From assembly GCA_011503125.2 (NCBI GenBank), contig WWBZ02000062.1:3224001-3288000 (forward strand): a DNA stretch of 64,000 bases. The letters run 5' to 3'. The position numbers were made by a program, and so were the translations under genes. Origin of the DNA: Botryosphaeria dothidea (Eukaryota > Ascomycota > Dothideomycetes > Botryosphaeriales > Botryosphaeriaceae). The notes under the pieces were generated by a model. That model was given only the letters and a program-made list of their open reading frames with translations, did not search any database and was not told the origin of the DNA. Positions 1-9,792 of the stretch are shown here, piece by piece (position 1 is the stretch's first letter; each line of letters starts with the position of its first letter).

Positions 1-2
1 CC

Positions 3-131
3 CTTGATGATCCGACTGGTCTGGCTCTTCTAGCGATCGCATATGTTGCCCTTCGAAAAGTCATTTTCCCTGTCTGGGCAGACACAGACTCAATCGAGGC
101 CTCGATGTTGAAGCTACACGACATTCTATGA
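3..131 (+). CDS. C-terminal fragment of an unidentified protein (partial)
   Basis: The + strand is open from the window edge to a TGA at 129-131 and gives about 42 residues beginning LDDPTGLALLAIAYVALRK. The composition (aliphatic helix, then an acidic tail ending KLHDIL) looks like coding sequence rather than random translation. The rest of the gene lies outside the window, so the product cannot be named and an intron boundary just inside the edge cannot be excluded. It would converge with SEN34 across the following 0.9 kb. Confidence 0.35.
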   Translation, partial: LDDPTGLALLAIAYVALRKVIFPVWADTDSIEASMLKLHDIL

Positions 132-997
132 TGCTGACTATGTTGAACTCCGAGCATGGTGAGGACTCAAGGTTATGAGAAGTTATTGATTAAAGCTCAT
201 CTACCAGCGAGGAAACAGAAGAGAGCGGAGAACCAACACCGCGGCAAGAACCCCAAGAAATGACACAACTAGTGTGGAACTCATTGTTGTCACTATGTTT
301 TTCTGCTGTCAGAAAAAAGAGTATCACTGAAAAAAGAGCTCCAGGTACTTCGCCAACACTCAATTTAAACGCAAGACAGAGCTCACCGTCAGCAGATCCG
401 CCGCCACCCCTACACACGTGAAAAGCCTCATCCGCAAACACACCAATACTTGCACGTGCCTAGAACCCATGTCAGAAATGTGTCGACGGGAGAAGCTTGA
501 GCGGCCGAAGCATGATGATAGGATGTTTCCATACCCATCACCAAGTGGAGTGGCCGGTTGTATCGGTCTCCTCATGGCTGGGCCTGTGTGTTCGTTGGTG
601 TTGGAGACTTGTGTCCACCATTCCAAGTATGCCCTGAGCGCCAGAACGATGCTGTCATTGGACCCAGCACGCACCTGCTGATCATGTACCTCCCACAACG
701 TGGTCCTGTCGTGGCGGAAGATGAGAGGTGGGTGCATTGCAATATTACATGAGCAAGCATTCATAGCGAAGCGATCAGCGGAGCGTACACGTTCTAAAAG
801 ATGGCATTTGCGTTCTGTTGAACCCTGACTCCCTGGAAACGATGGCAGCCAGGCGACCGTGCTGTCACTCACTTGTAATGTCATGGTAGAATCTCATCTA
901 GCTTCACAGAGTAGCAATTCTTCAAAATCGAACCCCCGTGATCCCAAATGCCCAGGAAGTAGGGCCTTTCCCAAACCCTTCTTAGTCCATCCACCGC
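132..997. other. Intergenic stretch, no supported gene
   Basis: This lies between the partial + gene at the window edge and the 3' end of SEN34 (- strand). It contains a 174-codon minus-strand open frame (360-884) with no recognisable domain and no splice or start context that favours it. No RNA gene or repeat was seen. It probably holds the 3' UTRs of two convergent genes. Confidence 0.5.
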
Positions 998-2821
998 TCA
1001 CATACCACTCCACTCAATGCTGAACGCCCTCACACCCTTCTCCGACCCTCCCTCATCTTCATCGACCTTTCCAAACCTCTTCTCCTTCCCACCAACCAGA
1101 AACCCCTTCTTCACACCCGTACCCAACCGTCCACCACCGACCAGCTGCATCAGATCAAACTCCTCATCCCAACCCTTACCAACCGCCAAGAAGTGGCTGT
1201 GGAACCGCAGAGGATCGCCCGGGTAGACGCAGTACTGGCATCCAAACCGCAGACCCGGCGACATGAAGTAGCCTCGCGAGTGGAGGTACGCGAAGAGTGG
1301 GTACGAGCGGGGGACGGTTGGCAACTCCTTCCGCTCCGGCGGCGACGTCGGAGGCGTCGGCAGAGGCGGGTGAGATGTAGACGGGGTGATGTAGAAGCGG
1401 TCCTCTGCCGTCGTAGTTGATGATGGTGCTTGGGAGGGTGCTGGGGAAGACGGGCGTGGGGGAGTCGCCGGGGCGAAGAGTGCGTCATCGCCTTGGGTCT
1501 GGTCTTGAGTGGCCGCGGAGGAGCTTTCTTGTCGTTGTTGCTGCTGCTTCTCCTGCTTAGCCTTCCTGGCCCTCTCGATCTTCTCGGCATTCTTCTTTAG
1601 CGCCTCCTTCTTGATGTCGTCGGCCTTCTTTTGGTTGGCGCGCTGGGCGTCAATGCCCTGCTTCTCCATTGCTCTCAGGTAGGCCTTGCGCTCTGCCTCA
1701 CCCAGACCCATGATGCCAGTCTTGTGCGCTTCGACGTCGTCGACGATGTAAGCGGCTCCGATTTCGACGAGACGACGGGCTTCCTCAGGCATAAGTTGGA
1801 GAGGCGTACCCAGGAAGACATTCTGCTGGGGATGGCTCGGGAGAGTACCGATGAGGACACCGCAGATGTTGTGCTCGCGTCTCAGGTAGGCAATGACATC
1901 CGTGTCGTAAAGCATGTAACGATCGCCTACGCGAGAAATTGGGATTGGAGGGGGCGCCGACACTTCAGAAGGCCCATCGAAGGATGCGGATTCTGTCTGG
2001 TCCTGAGGTTCGCCATTTGCAGGTTGTGAAGCAGATTGTTCGGCAACGGCAGGAAGTATTTCGGAAACGGATGCAGGATTATCGATTTGGATTTGGGCCT
2101 GAGTATCTTCTACATTTTCCAGCACCTGAGAAGCAGGTTCTTCTTTCGGCACCTCTTCGGCCGTGGTCGAATCCAATCCACTCGCAGCAGGTTCAACGGA
2201 GACAAATTTCTCTTCAGCAACAGGAGTCGGAAAGACCTCTTCGTCAAGCGACACATCAGACACGACTTTAGGCACGGGAATGGGTTCGGGTTGCGCAAGG
2301 CTCTTAAGCTGTGGTGCCATCTCAGGCACCGTCCTCGGCGTGGGAACGCGCTCTGGAACCAAGCCAACCTCTTTCCGTCGCCTATCCGGCGACTGCTGGG
2401 CACTGGAGTATTGTCCCTCAGACCATTCGCTAGGCGTCGGAGTCATGTCGCCAATGTCAAAAGGCTCAAAGACCTGCATCTGCTCGAAAGGCGGTGTCGG
2501 GGAACGCTGCCACGGAAAGACGTGTGCGAGAGGACTGGGCGATCTCTCCTCTGGCTGTGCCTTTTCGGGCAAAGGCCGTTGGACTGGTACATCATCTGAG
2601 CTGTGGATGACTACCTGGGGCGTCTCACTCCGCTCTGGGGTTTCCACAGGCTCGCTGGCAGACGAGATGGCATCGTCCCTTGGAAAGGGAAACACATGGT
2701 CGAGTCCTAGACCGCTCATCTTTTCAGAGGGCCTAATAGTAATCTGAGCGGCGAAAGTGTTAGCATCAAAGCTTTCGGTCGCCGATGCATGTGGAGGTGT
2801 AGAGTGTTGGGTGAATATCAT
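998..2821 (-). CDS. SEN34: tRNA-splicing endonuclease subunit Sen34 with long N-terminal extension
   Basis: Catalytic subunit of the tRNA intron endonuclease (Sen2/15/34/54), which cuts the 3' splice site of pre-tRNA. The 607-residue frame is uninterrupted. The Sen34 N domain starts near residue 295 (RVGDRYMLYDTDVIAYLRRE, then CGVLIGTLP and NVFLGTPLQLMPEEARRLVE). A Lys/Gln-rich linker follows, and then the nuclease fold with YPGDPLRFHSHF (expected catalytic Tyr and His) and a Lys-rich segment GTGVKKGFL (expected catalytic Lys). Usual fungal Sen34 is about 300-350 residues, so some 280 residues are extra. They are Pro/Ser/Glu-rich with repeated HVFPF and HVFPW motifs. A good minus-strand donor (CAG/GTGAGT at about 2951) with AG acceptors before the ATG suggests a 5' UTR intron. 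The extension could be real, or an artefact of a missed start or exon, since no in-frame Met lies close to the Sen34 core. Confidence 0.85.
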   Translation of the reverse strand: MIFTQHSTPPHASATESFDANTFAAQITIRPSEKMSGLGLDHVFPFPRDDAISSASEPVETPERSETPQVVIHSSDDVPVQRPLPEKAQPEERSPSPLAHVFPWQRSPTPPFEQMQVFEPFDIGDMTPTPSEWSEGQYSSAQQSPDRRRKEVGLVPERVPTPRTVPEMAPQLKSLAQPEPIPVPKVVSDVSLDEEVFPTPVAEEKFVSVEPAASGLDSTTAEEVPKEEPASQVLENVEDTQAQIQIDNPASVSEILPAVAEQSASQPANGEPQDQTESASFDGPSEVSAPPPIPISRVGDRYMLYDTDVIAYLRREHNICGVLIGTLPSHPQQNVFLGTPLQLMPEEARRLVEIGAAYIVDDVEAHKTGIMGLGEAERKAYLRAMEKQGIDAQRANQKKADDIKKEALKKNAEKIERARKAKQEKQQQQRQESSSAATQDQTQGDDALFAPATPPRPSSPAPSQAPSSTTTAEDRFYITPSTSHPPLPTPPTSPPERKELPTVPRSYPLFAYLHSRGYFMSPGLRFGCQYCVYPGDPLRFHSHFLAVGKGWDEEFDLMQLVGGGRLGTGVKKGFLVGGKEKRFGKVDEDEGGSEKGVRAFSIEWSGM

Positions 2822-3159
2822 GTGTCCAACTTCGTTTTCATCAACAGTCCAAAGCCGTAGCCCGAACCTCAGGGGATTGACAGATTGATGATAAAGTTTG
2901 TTTTAATCACTTGAAGGGGAAGGGCATGTGAAGAGGGCATGTGAAACTCACCTGATGTTGTTGCCTCGTGGAGGCGGTGGACGTGACAGTCACATTGTGC
3001 GATGGTGGAGTGAGGAGTCAGCGCGGACGCGAAAAAGTTCAAGAGGGCCGGGAAATTTTTAGCGCGTCGGGGTCCGCGCACAGACCACGCCTTCGTCACG
3101 CTTCACCCTGCTCGCGCGCTGATCATCAGCAGTCGCAACTACATCTCAACATCGACATC
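2822..3159. promoter_or_regulatory. Divergent promoter region, SEN34 / small membrane protein gene
   Basis: These 338 bases separate the start codons of two divergent genes. The minus strand carries a CAG/GTGAGT donor at about 2951 that probably opens a 5' UTR intron of SEN34. The half nearer the + gene is rich in GCGC and CGCG steps. I could not identify a specific factor site. Confidence 0.4.
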
Positions 3160-3466
3160 ATGGACATCTGGATCATACTTGGGCTGATATTTTTCCTGCC
3201 GCTGGTCTTGTTCATTGGTGAGCTACTCTCATCTGTATGGTATGATTTAGGCTAACTTTGGAGCCCCAGCCTGGATGGCACTTTCATCCTGCCTTGGAGA
3301 CAGCTTCAGAGCCAGCGTTGCCGGTGTATCATTGAATCCGCGGCACGCATCTTTTGGCCGCAGCTACGCCCGAGGCCTCGGATCCGGTACCGGGCAAGCC
3401 GGCTGGGAGCAGATCGAGATGGAAGAAATGCTCGACAACGTTGAGGACTCTGATGACGAATTTTGA
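3160..3466 (+). CDS. Small single-pass membrane protein, two exons
   Basis: Exons 3160-3217 and 3270-3466 join across a 52-nt intron (donor GTGAGC, perfect branch GGCTAAC, acceptor CCCCAG), giving 84 residues. The N-terminus MDIWIILGLIFFLPLVLFIA is a strong signal anchor or transmembrane helix. A Gly/Ser/Arg segment follows (GRSYARGLGSGTGQAGWEQ), and then an acidic tail EEMLDNVEDSDDEF. The in-frame join, which extends the helix across the intron (LFI-AWMAL), is the main evidence that this is a real gene. I do not recognise the family. It shares a short promoter with SEN34, and its stop lies only 41 bp from the stop of convergent ELP4, so the two mRNAs should overlap at their 3' ends. Confidence 0.7.
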
Positions 3467-3507
3467 GGAGCTCCATCCCGCCCAATTCCGGCTTCGTTTT
3501 TCAGTTC

Positions 3508-4862
3508 TCAAAAATCGATATCGACCTTCGTCTGCTTTGCGCCACTCCCGCCTTCAGCGCCTAGCGCTCCTTGCGCTTCTGTGTCGCCCTCCACCGGCGG
3601 CAAGCTGAATGGCTTGACCACGAACTTCCTCCTGCTCAACGTGAACGCCAAGTCGTCTCCTACACCTGCCACATCACCCCCTCCTCCTCCCCTTTCGTGG
3701 AAGACTGGAAGTCGGTGCACCCTCAGCATTCCCTGTGGCCGCTCTTCAGTTGCTGTAGCCGCGCCAGACGAGGCCAGCTCGCCATACGTATCCATCAAGT
3801 GCGGGAAAGGCTGTAGCTCCAGAACCCCATCACTGAGTAGCTCTGCCCATCTGACGAGCCCGGAGCTCCGCGGATAGAGTTCCAGGGGGAGTGAAAGCAT
3901 TGCCGTGAGCCTATTCGGGTATTTGCGCAACAGTGCTCTCAAAGCGTGGAGAAACTGGAGTAGGAAAGAGGGCTGGCTTGAGTGGGGTAGGTAGAGTGCT
4001 GGCGAAAGCAGACTAGGAACTAGAAGGCGGTGTATTGTTGAGGTCGAGCTTGCGGCCAGCTGTGCGGAGAGGGTTTGTAGGATGGGCGCAAAGGGGGAAG
4101 TTTGCTGATGTGGAGGTGGAAGCGGAATGTAGTTGATCGACGTCCCAGCTGGGAATTCTAGCCTTTTGGCGAGATCGAACTTGTGGCAGAAGGGCGGCGG
4201 CGTAGCTACATCTGGGGAAGTTGGCGACGCTGGAGAGTTGCCTTGCGGGCTACGCTCGGCCGGTCCTGCGCGCAAATACATATCAGCGTGTTACTCAAGT
4301 GAGGCAGGTCTTGCAATAGTAATGGTTCTTCATTTGATGCAGTATGTACAGGTGCAAATGGGAGAAGAGTAACAGGTTCCCACACACCTCTTGCACCACC
4401 AATCCTTTTCTCCGCCTCGAACTCTCCGAGCCTCTCGTACCGCCATGCTATCTTCATGCGTTCCTTGCTCTTGATACCGCTCGATGTCGCATCCGACTCG
4501 CCATCGGCGACGCCGACTAGACCTGGAATCTCCCTTCCCCATTGCTCCCCCAATCCCACTACGTGCACCTTGTGTCCTTGGATGATGCCCTCCGCGGCGT
4601 AGTATTTCAGCAATGCGCCCGCAAAATCCGTCGTTCCGCTCTCTTCTACCAACAGCGAGGAGCCGAGTGCAAAGCCTGCATGCCCCGCCAAAATACCATC
4701 CAGCGATGGCGTACCGGTCGAAGTGGTCGGCCGTCCGTCAACCGGGGACGGGCGAATGCCTGGGTTAATCGTGGGCGCAGGGCTTGATGCTGCAGCAGGC
4801 GAGGGCACATCGGAGCCCGTAGGCGCGCGATTGATGCCTACGTTGCGCTTTCGGAAAGCCAT
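3508..4862 (-). CDS. ELP4: Elongator complex subunit 4 (PAXNEB family)
   Basis: Elp4 forms the RecA-like Elp4-5-6 hexamer of Elongator, which supports wobble-uridine modification of tRNA. Exons 4862-4388 and 4265-3508 flank an intron at 4266-4387 (donor GTGTGT, acceptor CGCGCAG, phase 1), giving 410 residues. The start MAFRKRNVGINRA is chosen because it sits at the conserved N-terminus. The hallmark TGTPSLDGILAGHAGFALGS (residues about 50-70) is the PAXNEB P-loop-like region, with SSLLVEESGTTDFAGALLKY after it. The C-terminal half carries ILQTLSAQL, ALRALLRKYPNRLTAMLS and LMDTYGELAS, typical of the RecA-like core. The gene is divergent from RPB8 and convergent with the small membrane protein gene. 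Confidence 0.93.
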
Positions 4863-5221
4863 GAGCGATGGTGGTCGTTGTGGACGATGAGCGCGGGGCA
4901 GCGTGGAGGAGGAACGGCGGGCCAAAAATTATGTCCCGCGTTTGCGTCACGGCAGCCATGATTTTCGCGTCCGGGAGATCGGTGCTTGGGAGAATTATTC
5001 TGCCACCGCCCGCCATCTCGAGAGCATCGCCGGGCCCAGCGCAAAGCAGATTTCAAGACTCGCGCGCAACAAAGCCAAACGCCCGCTTCACAACCCCGTC
5101 TCTGTCGCCGAAACCTCTCCATTCGCCTCATCCGTGACCCAGTCGCTTCCACAACCCCGCTACCGCAAACGTCAAGAGCCTTCGTCAAAACACCCACCAC
5201 CACAACCGGAAAACACGAACA
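4863..5221. promoter_or_regulatory. Divergent promoter region, ELP4 / RPB8
   Basis: 359 bases separate the ATG codons of ELP4 (-) and RPB8 (+). The RPB8-proximal 100 bases are strongly C/A-rich (CCACAACC-type runs), as in many fungal 5' UTRs. No CCAAT or TATA element convinces by eye. Confidence 0.4.
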
Positions 5222-5757
5222 ATGGCGGACTCGCAGCTCTACGAAGACACGTTCCACGTCACGTCGATCGACAATGCCAAGTACGACCGGGTGACGCGCA
5301 TTGCAGGCACGTCGGCGGACAGCCAGACGACCATGACGCTCGACGTCAACAGCGAGTTGTACCCGATCGAGGTAGGCGAGACGGTGCAGCTGCTGCTAGC
5401 CAGCACGCTCAACCTCGACGGCACCAAGGACGAGCGCGGCTGGCGCGAGCTCGACAGCACCACCGAGACTACGCTGGCCGACATGTACGACTATGTCTGC
5501 CACGGCAAGGTCTACCGCTTCGAGGAGGGCGACGGGGATCACATGTAAGTTTCACGAAAGAACAGAAAAAGGACTGTCCGAAAGGAACATCGGACACCTT
5601 GGGAGACGGAGAAGTATTCATGTGAGATACTGACGTTTTGGGCGTTTACAGTAAGGTCTACGTCTCGTTCGGTGGACTGCTGCTCTTCATTGACGGCCCC
5701 TACAAGAAGCTCACTCCGCTAAGGATTGATTACACCTACCTGCTTCTCAAGAAATGA
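5222..5757 (+). CDS. RPB8: RNA polymerase I, II and III shared subunit RPABC3 (Rpb8)
   Basis: Rpb8 is a small OB-fold subunit common to the three nuclear RNA polymerases. Exons 5222-5544 and 5652-5757 join across a 107-nt intron (donor GTAAGT, acceptor TTTACAG) to give 142 residues, close to the usual 145. Conserved segments are the start MADSQLYEDTFHVTSIDNAK, then TMTLDVNSELYPIEVGE, LADMYDYVCHGKVYRFEEG, and after the join KVYVSFGGLLLFIDGPYKKL and the ending YTYLLLKK. The ATG follows an A/C-rich leader. Confidence 0.96.
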
Positions 5758-6129
5758 GGAAGAGGCACCTTTACAAGGAAGTGAATACCAGTTTCAAGAA
5801 CCTCTGCGATCACGCGGGGGCCCCAAGAACCTCGAATCTCTCGTATCTCCACTATATGACGAGCAATTGGGCTGCTTGGACATGCATTTACGGCGTTTGG
5901 AGACGGGTGGGCAAGCTGTTTTTCGACATTGCTGCAGCATTGGCGCCTAAAGAGAGCCTCCCTAAAAAGTGTATGCACTGAGAGGAAGGATATATCCCAT
6001 AGGTATGCAGCTGAAAAAGAAATCTCAGATTGGTTGATTATATTGTGCGTCCTGCGCTGCAATTGAAACCGCCTATGAACTTTTTCTTTTCCTCTTCATG
6101 TTTTTTCCACCTCCCACTTCAAACCCTTT
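5758..6129. other. Convergent intergenic region RPB8 / Nudix gene
   Basis: 372 bases between two 3' ends. It contains T-rich stretches (for example around 6075-6110) that could hold poly(A) signals for both genes. Nothing else was seen. Confidence 0.4.
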
Positions 6130-7374
6130 CTATAACAATCCCGGCAGCCTGACAGTAGGGAACTCGAAGCGCCGATGCAACCTCGACACAATCTCCAAGT
6201 AATCCGGCTCGTTCTCCGGCGTCAAAATGCCATGCCTGATGAAGAAATCCAGCACGACGAGCGCGCAATTCGGCTTGAACTCGCCCGCCTTGAGCGCCGT
6301 CTGCACCTCCTCGGTCGACAGCAGCGCAAACGACTCGACCTCGTCGTCGTTGGGCTTGGGCACGACGTCGGCTGGCAGCTCGAGGTCGTACACGTACTGG
6401 CTCTCGGGCTGCAGCAGGCCCGTCTCGCCGCCGGCGCGCTCGTCGCGCACGAGGAAGTACGAGACGTTGCCGACGGCGCGCGCGCGCGCGCGCACCAGCT
6501 CCGCCGGCAGGCTGGCCTCTTCTTGCGCCTCGCGCTCCAGCGCCGCCGACGGCGCCTCGCCCGCCGCCAGCCCGCCCGCGACCGTGTTGTCCAGCATGCC
6601 GCCGTACGTCTGCTTCGTCTTGGCGCGGCGCGGCACCCAGAACTTGTACGCGGCGTCGTCGTCCTTAACGTATGCCGTCATGTGCACGCCGTACGACACG
6701 ACGCCGAAGAGCGGACTCGCGGCGCGCTCGATCTTGAACAGCAGCCGCCCGTCGCGCCCGTAGACCGGGTACAGCTCGTCGCGCCAGCCGGCCAGCACCT
6801 GGAAGTGGCCGGTCTCGCGCATGGCGAGGGTCGTCTGCGCGATGATGGAGGTGCGCTCGGGCTCATCCTCGCCCGTGTTCAGCACGAGCGAGTGGTCCTC
6901 GTCGCTCAGCGTCCACGAGGACAGGCCGCGCAGCACCTCGGCGACCGCGGGCAGCACGAAGCCGAGGATGGTGTCGTCGTCGGCGACCTGGAGCGTGTAG
7001 AGGCGGTCGAGCGCAGCATCGTAGAGGCCCGGGTCGGTTTCGTAGTAGGGGAAGCTTGTTTTGGCGGGGAAGGGTCAGTTGGTGTTTGGTGGGGGAGGGC
7101 GCGGCTATTAATAGCGGAGGGGGGATGCATGACGTCTGGGAAAAGAAAGGGTCCGCGCCGGACGGGATGCGGGCGCGCGTGGGAGGATGGGAAGTAGACG
7201 TGACAGGTCGTGCGACCACAAGTGGTTCGATGGCGAGGGGAGAAATGGGCGGCCAAGCTTGGGGTAGCGTGCGTTGCGTGCAGGAAGGAGGCCCGATTTA
7301 GGTAAAGGAAGCTGTGGGACTCACTTATCGCAGTCGTTCAGCAGATCAATATTGCTCTTCTCGGCTTTCTCCAT
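6130..7374 (-). CDS. Nudix hydrolase with N-terminal DUF4743 (thiamine-diphosphate-type)
   Basis: Exons 7374-7325 and 7054-6130 surround a 270-nt intron (donor GTGAGT, acceptor ACAAG), giving 324 residues. The join restores CDNFPYYETD, typical of the DUF4743 start. The Nudix box (GGLAAGEAPSAALEREAQEE) lies in the middle and fits G-x5-E-x7-RE-x2-EE, with Ser where the late Gly is usual. Downstream come SQYVYDLELP and DEVESFALLSTEEV. Relatives (yeast YJR142W and the Nudix half of S. pombe Tnr3) hydrolyse damaged thiamine diphosphate such as oxythiamine diphosphate, so metabolite repair is the likely role (family knowledge, not tested here). The CDS is very GC-rich and contains a (CG)n run at 6475-6493 that encodes alternating Arg and Ala. 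Confidence 0.88.
6475..6493. repeat. Alternating CG dinucleotide microsatellite inside the Nudix CDS
   Basis: About 19 bases of uninterrupted GC/CG alternation lie in the coding region. On the minus strand they encode an Arg-Ala repeat between VRARARA and the conserved GNVSYFLV block. Such a tract can change length by slippage or adopt Z-DNA, and only multiples of three would keep the frame. Confidence 0.8.
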
Positions 7375-8097
7375 GATCTTGAGATGGGCTTGCTGGGCTT
7401 TGGCTTCCAATGGCACGGCGAGAGAGATATTGATCGATTGAAGAGGGAGGGAGAATGGTTTCAGGGGAGGGTGGAGAGGAGGGAATCAGGGCGCAGGAAA
7501 AGACGAGGTCGTAAGCACGTCGGAGGAAGCGCACCAGCTGCGGTAGCGGGAGGCGAGGCGAGGAGTAGTTCCCGTACTCTAGGCGGAACAAAGAAAGCCG
7601 GGAGCAGGTCCGCACCGCGCTTCACGCAAGACACATGCAAAGCAGCGGCAGAAGCGCAGGCCTCCGACTGCTGCGAGAGCGGAAGTGGAACCGACGTCTC
7701 CGATCTCCGGGTTATCGATAAACTGAGCCGGAAAAAAACGTCATGGACGTATTCGAATTTTCTCGAAGTCGGGAGCAGCTTCGCCCAATGGGGAAGATAA
7801 TAAACACGCGAGTCGCGGCTCGTTCCGCTAGGCTTCGCGACGAAGAGGAAAAAAGTAAAGTCGCTTGCAACTTCAAACAGACGCGCGGCCTTCGTGTTGT
7901 GTGAAGCGACGCCTTGACGTCTGGCATTACCCCTCCATACCCCGCGCAACGAAGAAGCTACCCGGCGAAGGATCACACGTCAAACCTGCGGTTGAGTGCT
8001 GCCGTCACAGCCTGGCCGAGACGCGATTTGAAGGGCAAAAAAAGTGACACCACCTCTTCCGTACAGCGGATAGGACCTTGAAAGAACGGCACCCACC
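7375..8097. promoter_or_regulatory. Divergent promoter region, Nudix gene / Hikeshi gene
   Basis: 723 bases between divergent start codons. The stretch has mixed composition and no recognisable gene. Several open frames cross it on both strands without domain content. No specific regulatory element could be assigned. Confidence 0.35.
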
Positions 8098-8736
8098 ATG
8101 TTTGGCGTCATCATCTCGGGACGACCCGTCCTCACCGAGCCGCAGACCATCTCGCAGACGCAGTTCGCCTTCCAGCTGCCCGCCTACCCGTCCTTCAACC
8201 ACATCGTCGTATTCCTGCTGCCTGGCACGACACTACCCCCCGACACAGCAGCGTCCGTCTATGTCCAGATCCCACCATCGGTCGACTTCCGTTTCCTCGG
8301 CGCCATCGCCAACGAGAAGCAGAGCGCTATCTTCAAGGTCGACGGCCTCGACGCCATCGCCCGCGAGGCTGCCGCGCTCGCAGCGCAGAACCCCGGCGCC
8401 CAGATCCCCGCCGTGACCCTGGGTGTCAGCATCGAGCCCGTTGCGCAAGTCAATGCCGCCATGCAGGCCAAGCAGGCGGAGAGGGCGCAGAACGGTGGGC
8501 TGGAGTTGGTCAAGGCCAGCGCGGCGAACACGGCGGCGACGAATCCGGCGGCTGTCAAACTGCTCGCGCAGAGGATCATCGGCAACGCATTCAACTTCCT
8601 GGCCAGCTTTTCGGGGAATACGGGCCCTGGAGACGTCGAGGTTGTGCCGTTGAAGGCGTTTCAGGATTGGTGGCAGAAGTTTGAGAAGAAGATCGAGGTG
8701 GATCCAAGCTTTTTGGTAAGGGAGGATCAGAATTGA
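8098..8736 (+). CDS. OPI10: Hikeshi / OPI10 family protein (Hsp70 nuclear import carrier)
   Basis: Single-exon gene of 212 residues starting MFGVIISGRPVLTEPQTIS. The N-terminal beta domain shows the family hallmarks FAFQLPAYPSFNHIVVFLLP and ASVYVQIPPSVDFRFLGAIA, and then NEKQSAIFKV. The C-terminal part contains a long linker and a helical end (AFNFLASFSG, FQDWWQKFEKKIEVDPSFL). Human Hikeshi (197 residues) carries Hsp70 into the nucleus under heat stress, and yeast Opi10 is the homologue. Function here is inferred from family membership. The ATG is preceded by CACC, a good fungal start context. Confidence 0.93.
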   Translation: MFGVIISGRPVLTEPQTISQTQFAFQLPAYPSFNHIVVFLLPGTTLPPDTAASVYVQIPPSVDFRFLGAIANEKQSAIFKVDGLDAIAREAAALAAQNPGAQIPAVTLGVSIEPVAQVNAAMQAKQAERAQNGGLELVKASAANTAATNPAAVKLLAQRIIGNAFNFLASFSGNTGPGDVEVVPLKAFQDWWQKFEKKIEVDPSFLVREDQN

Positions 8737-9192
8737 TGTGGGAGGAAAATCTTTTGTTCGCCTTACGAGAAGTAAAAGAGAAAACCGTGCGTTAGGTTTG
8801 AGCAGTAAGAGGAGCTGGTGGTGGATTTTTTCTTTTCGAAAAAGGTGTCGGGATTAATGATCTGTGTTTTCTAAAACCATGGAGTGGCATTGGACACATT
8901 GCTAGCGGTGTTGGCAAGGTCTGCTGGCATTCAGAGAGCAGCAGGAAAATGATTGGAGAAAACAGCGGTCAATCTGAATGGGAGATAATTGCGTTTGTTC
9001 GCGGAGTTCAATCCCGCAAAGTTGCAAGCTGGTCTACTTTGCAATGGATACCCTAATTTAGCGATTAAATATTAACACACAGAAGATGAAGTTCAGATGA
9101 ACCAAAGGGTGTAACTAATTCATCAAGACATCAGCTGACCATGGGTTCTACTTCAGCCGCGTGTAAATATAGAAACCCACACACATTCTTTA

Positions 9193-9340
9193 CAGAGGGG
9201 TGCTGCAGCCGACGGTCGGCGCCAAATACGATACTCCCGTAAACAAAAATCATATCAGAATTACTATGGCAAGTCGAAGCATTCATCTGGATAAATATGT
9301 CATCCAAAACCAAATAAATTGGCATCCGGAAGACTGCTTC
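9193..9340 (-). mobile_element. Eroded copy of a TA-flanked MITE (Tc1/mariner-like)
   Basis: The left end reads CAGAGGGGTGCTGCAGCC directly after TA (9191-9192). It matches the terminal repeat of the fuller copy at 15487-15708, and the order of internal segments corresponds to the minus strand of that copy. The inner inverted pair is still visible: GTCGAAGCATTCATCTGGAT near 9270, and CATCCGGAAGACTGCTTC near 9324. The far terminal repeat is not recognisable, so the end coordinate is where similarity fades. Most differences from the other copy are transitions. Confidence 0.6.
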
Positions 9341-9792
9341 AAATTCCCACGTACATGATATTAGGGTTCGGTTCGATCGCGAAGCTATTATATTTTTGCG
9401 CATTAGGAATAGCTTCATTTGGCATGAGACTGGATACCATGTTCCACACACTCGTATTCTTCAGAAAATCAGTGTACATACAAGTCTCCATGGGCGGGTC
9501 GTAGACCAGTGAACAGAGTTTGGCGTTCAGGCATTGGAAGCACCACATCTCGCAACACGACAGCAAGCAACAAATTCTGAGTTCAATACCCCGTGCTTGC
9601 GCATGTGGGCCACTCACCTAATTATTGACGAAAAAGGTGTGCTGTAAGATACTCTCAATATGTGACAGTCTCCATGCGAGCAATATGACGAGCACTTTCT
9701 ATGCACTGTTATGTTTTTGGGAATGTAGACACCTCCGGAACTCCTTTTGGGCAGGTGATTGAGGGCTTTATGCGTCCTATCAAGCGATTTGG

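Noticed and set aside
360..884. A 174-codon minus-strand frame near the left edge
   Set aside because: It has no recognisable motif, unusual Cys/Arg/Ser mix and no neighbouring exon. It is likely chance in a 3' UTR region.
6175..7197. A 340-codon + strand frame opposite the Nudix gene
   Set aside because: It is an Arg/Leu-rich shadow; the minus strand carries a Nudix box and a supported splice.
9001..9025. A GTTCAATCC motif resembling a tRNA B box
   Set aside because: The flanking bases do not form a T-arm stem and there is no A box or acceptor stem at the right distance.
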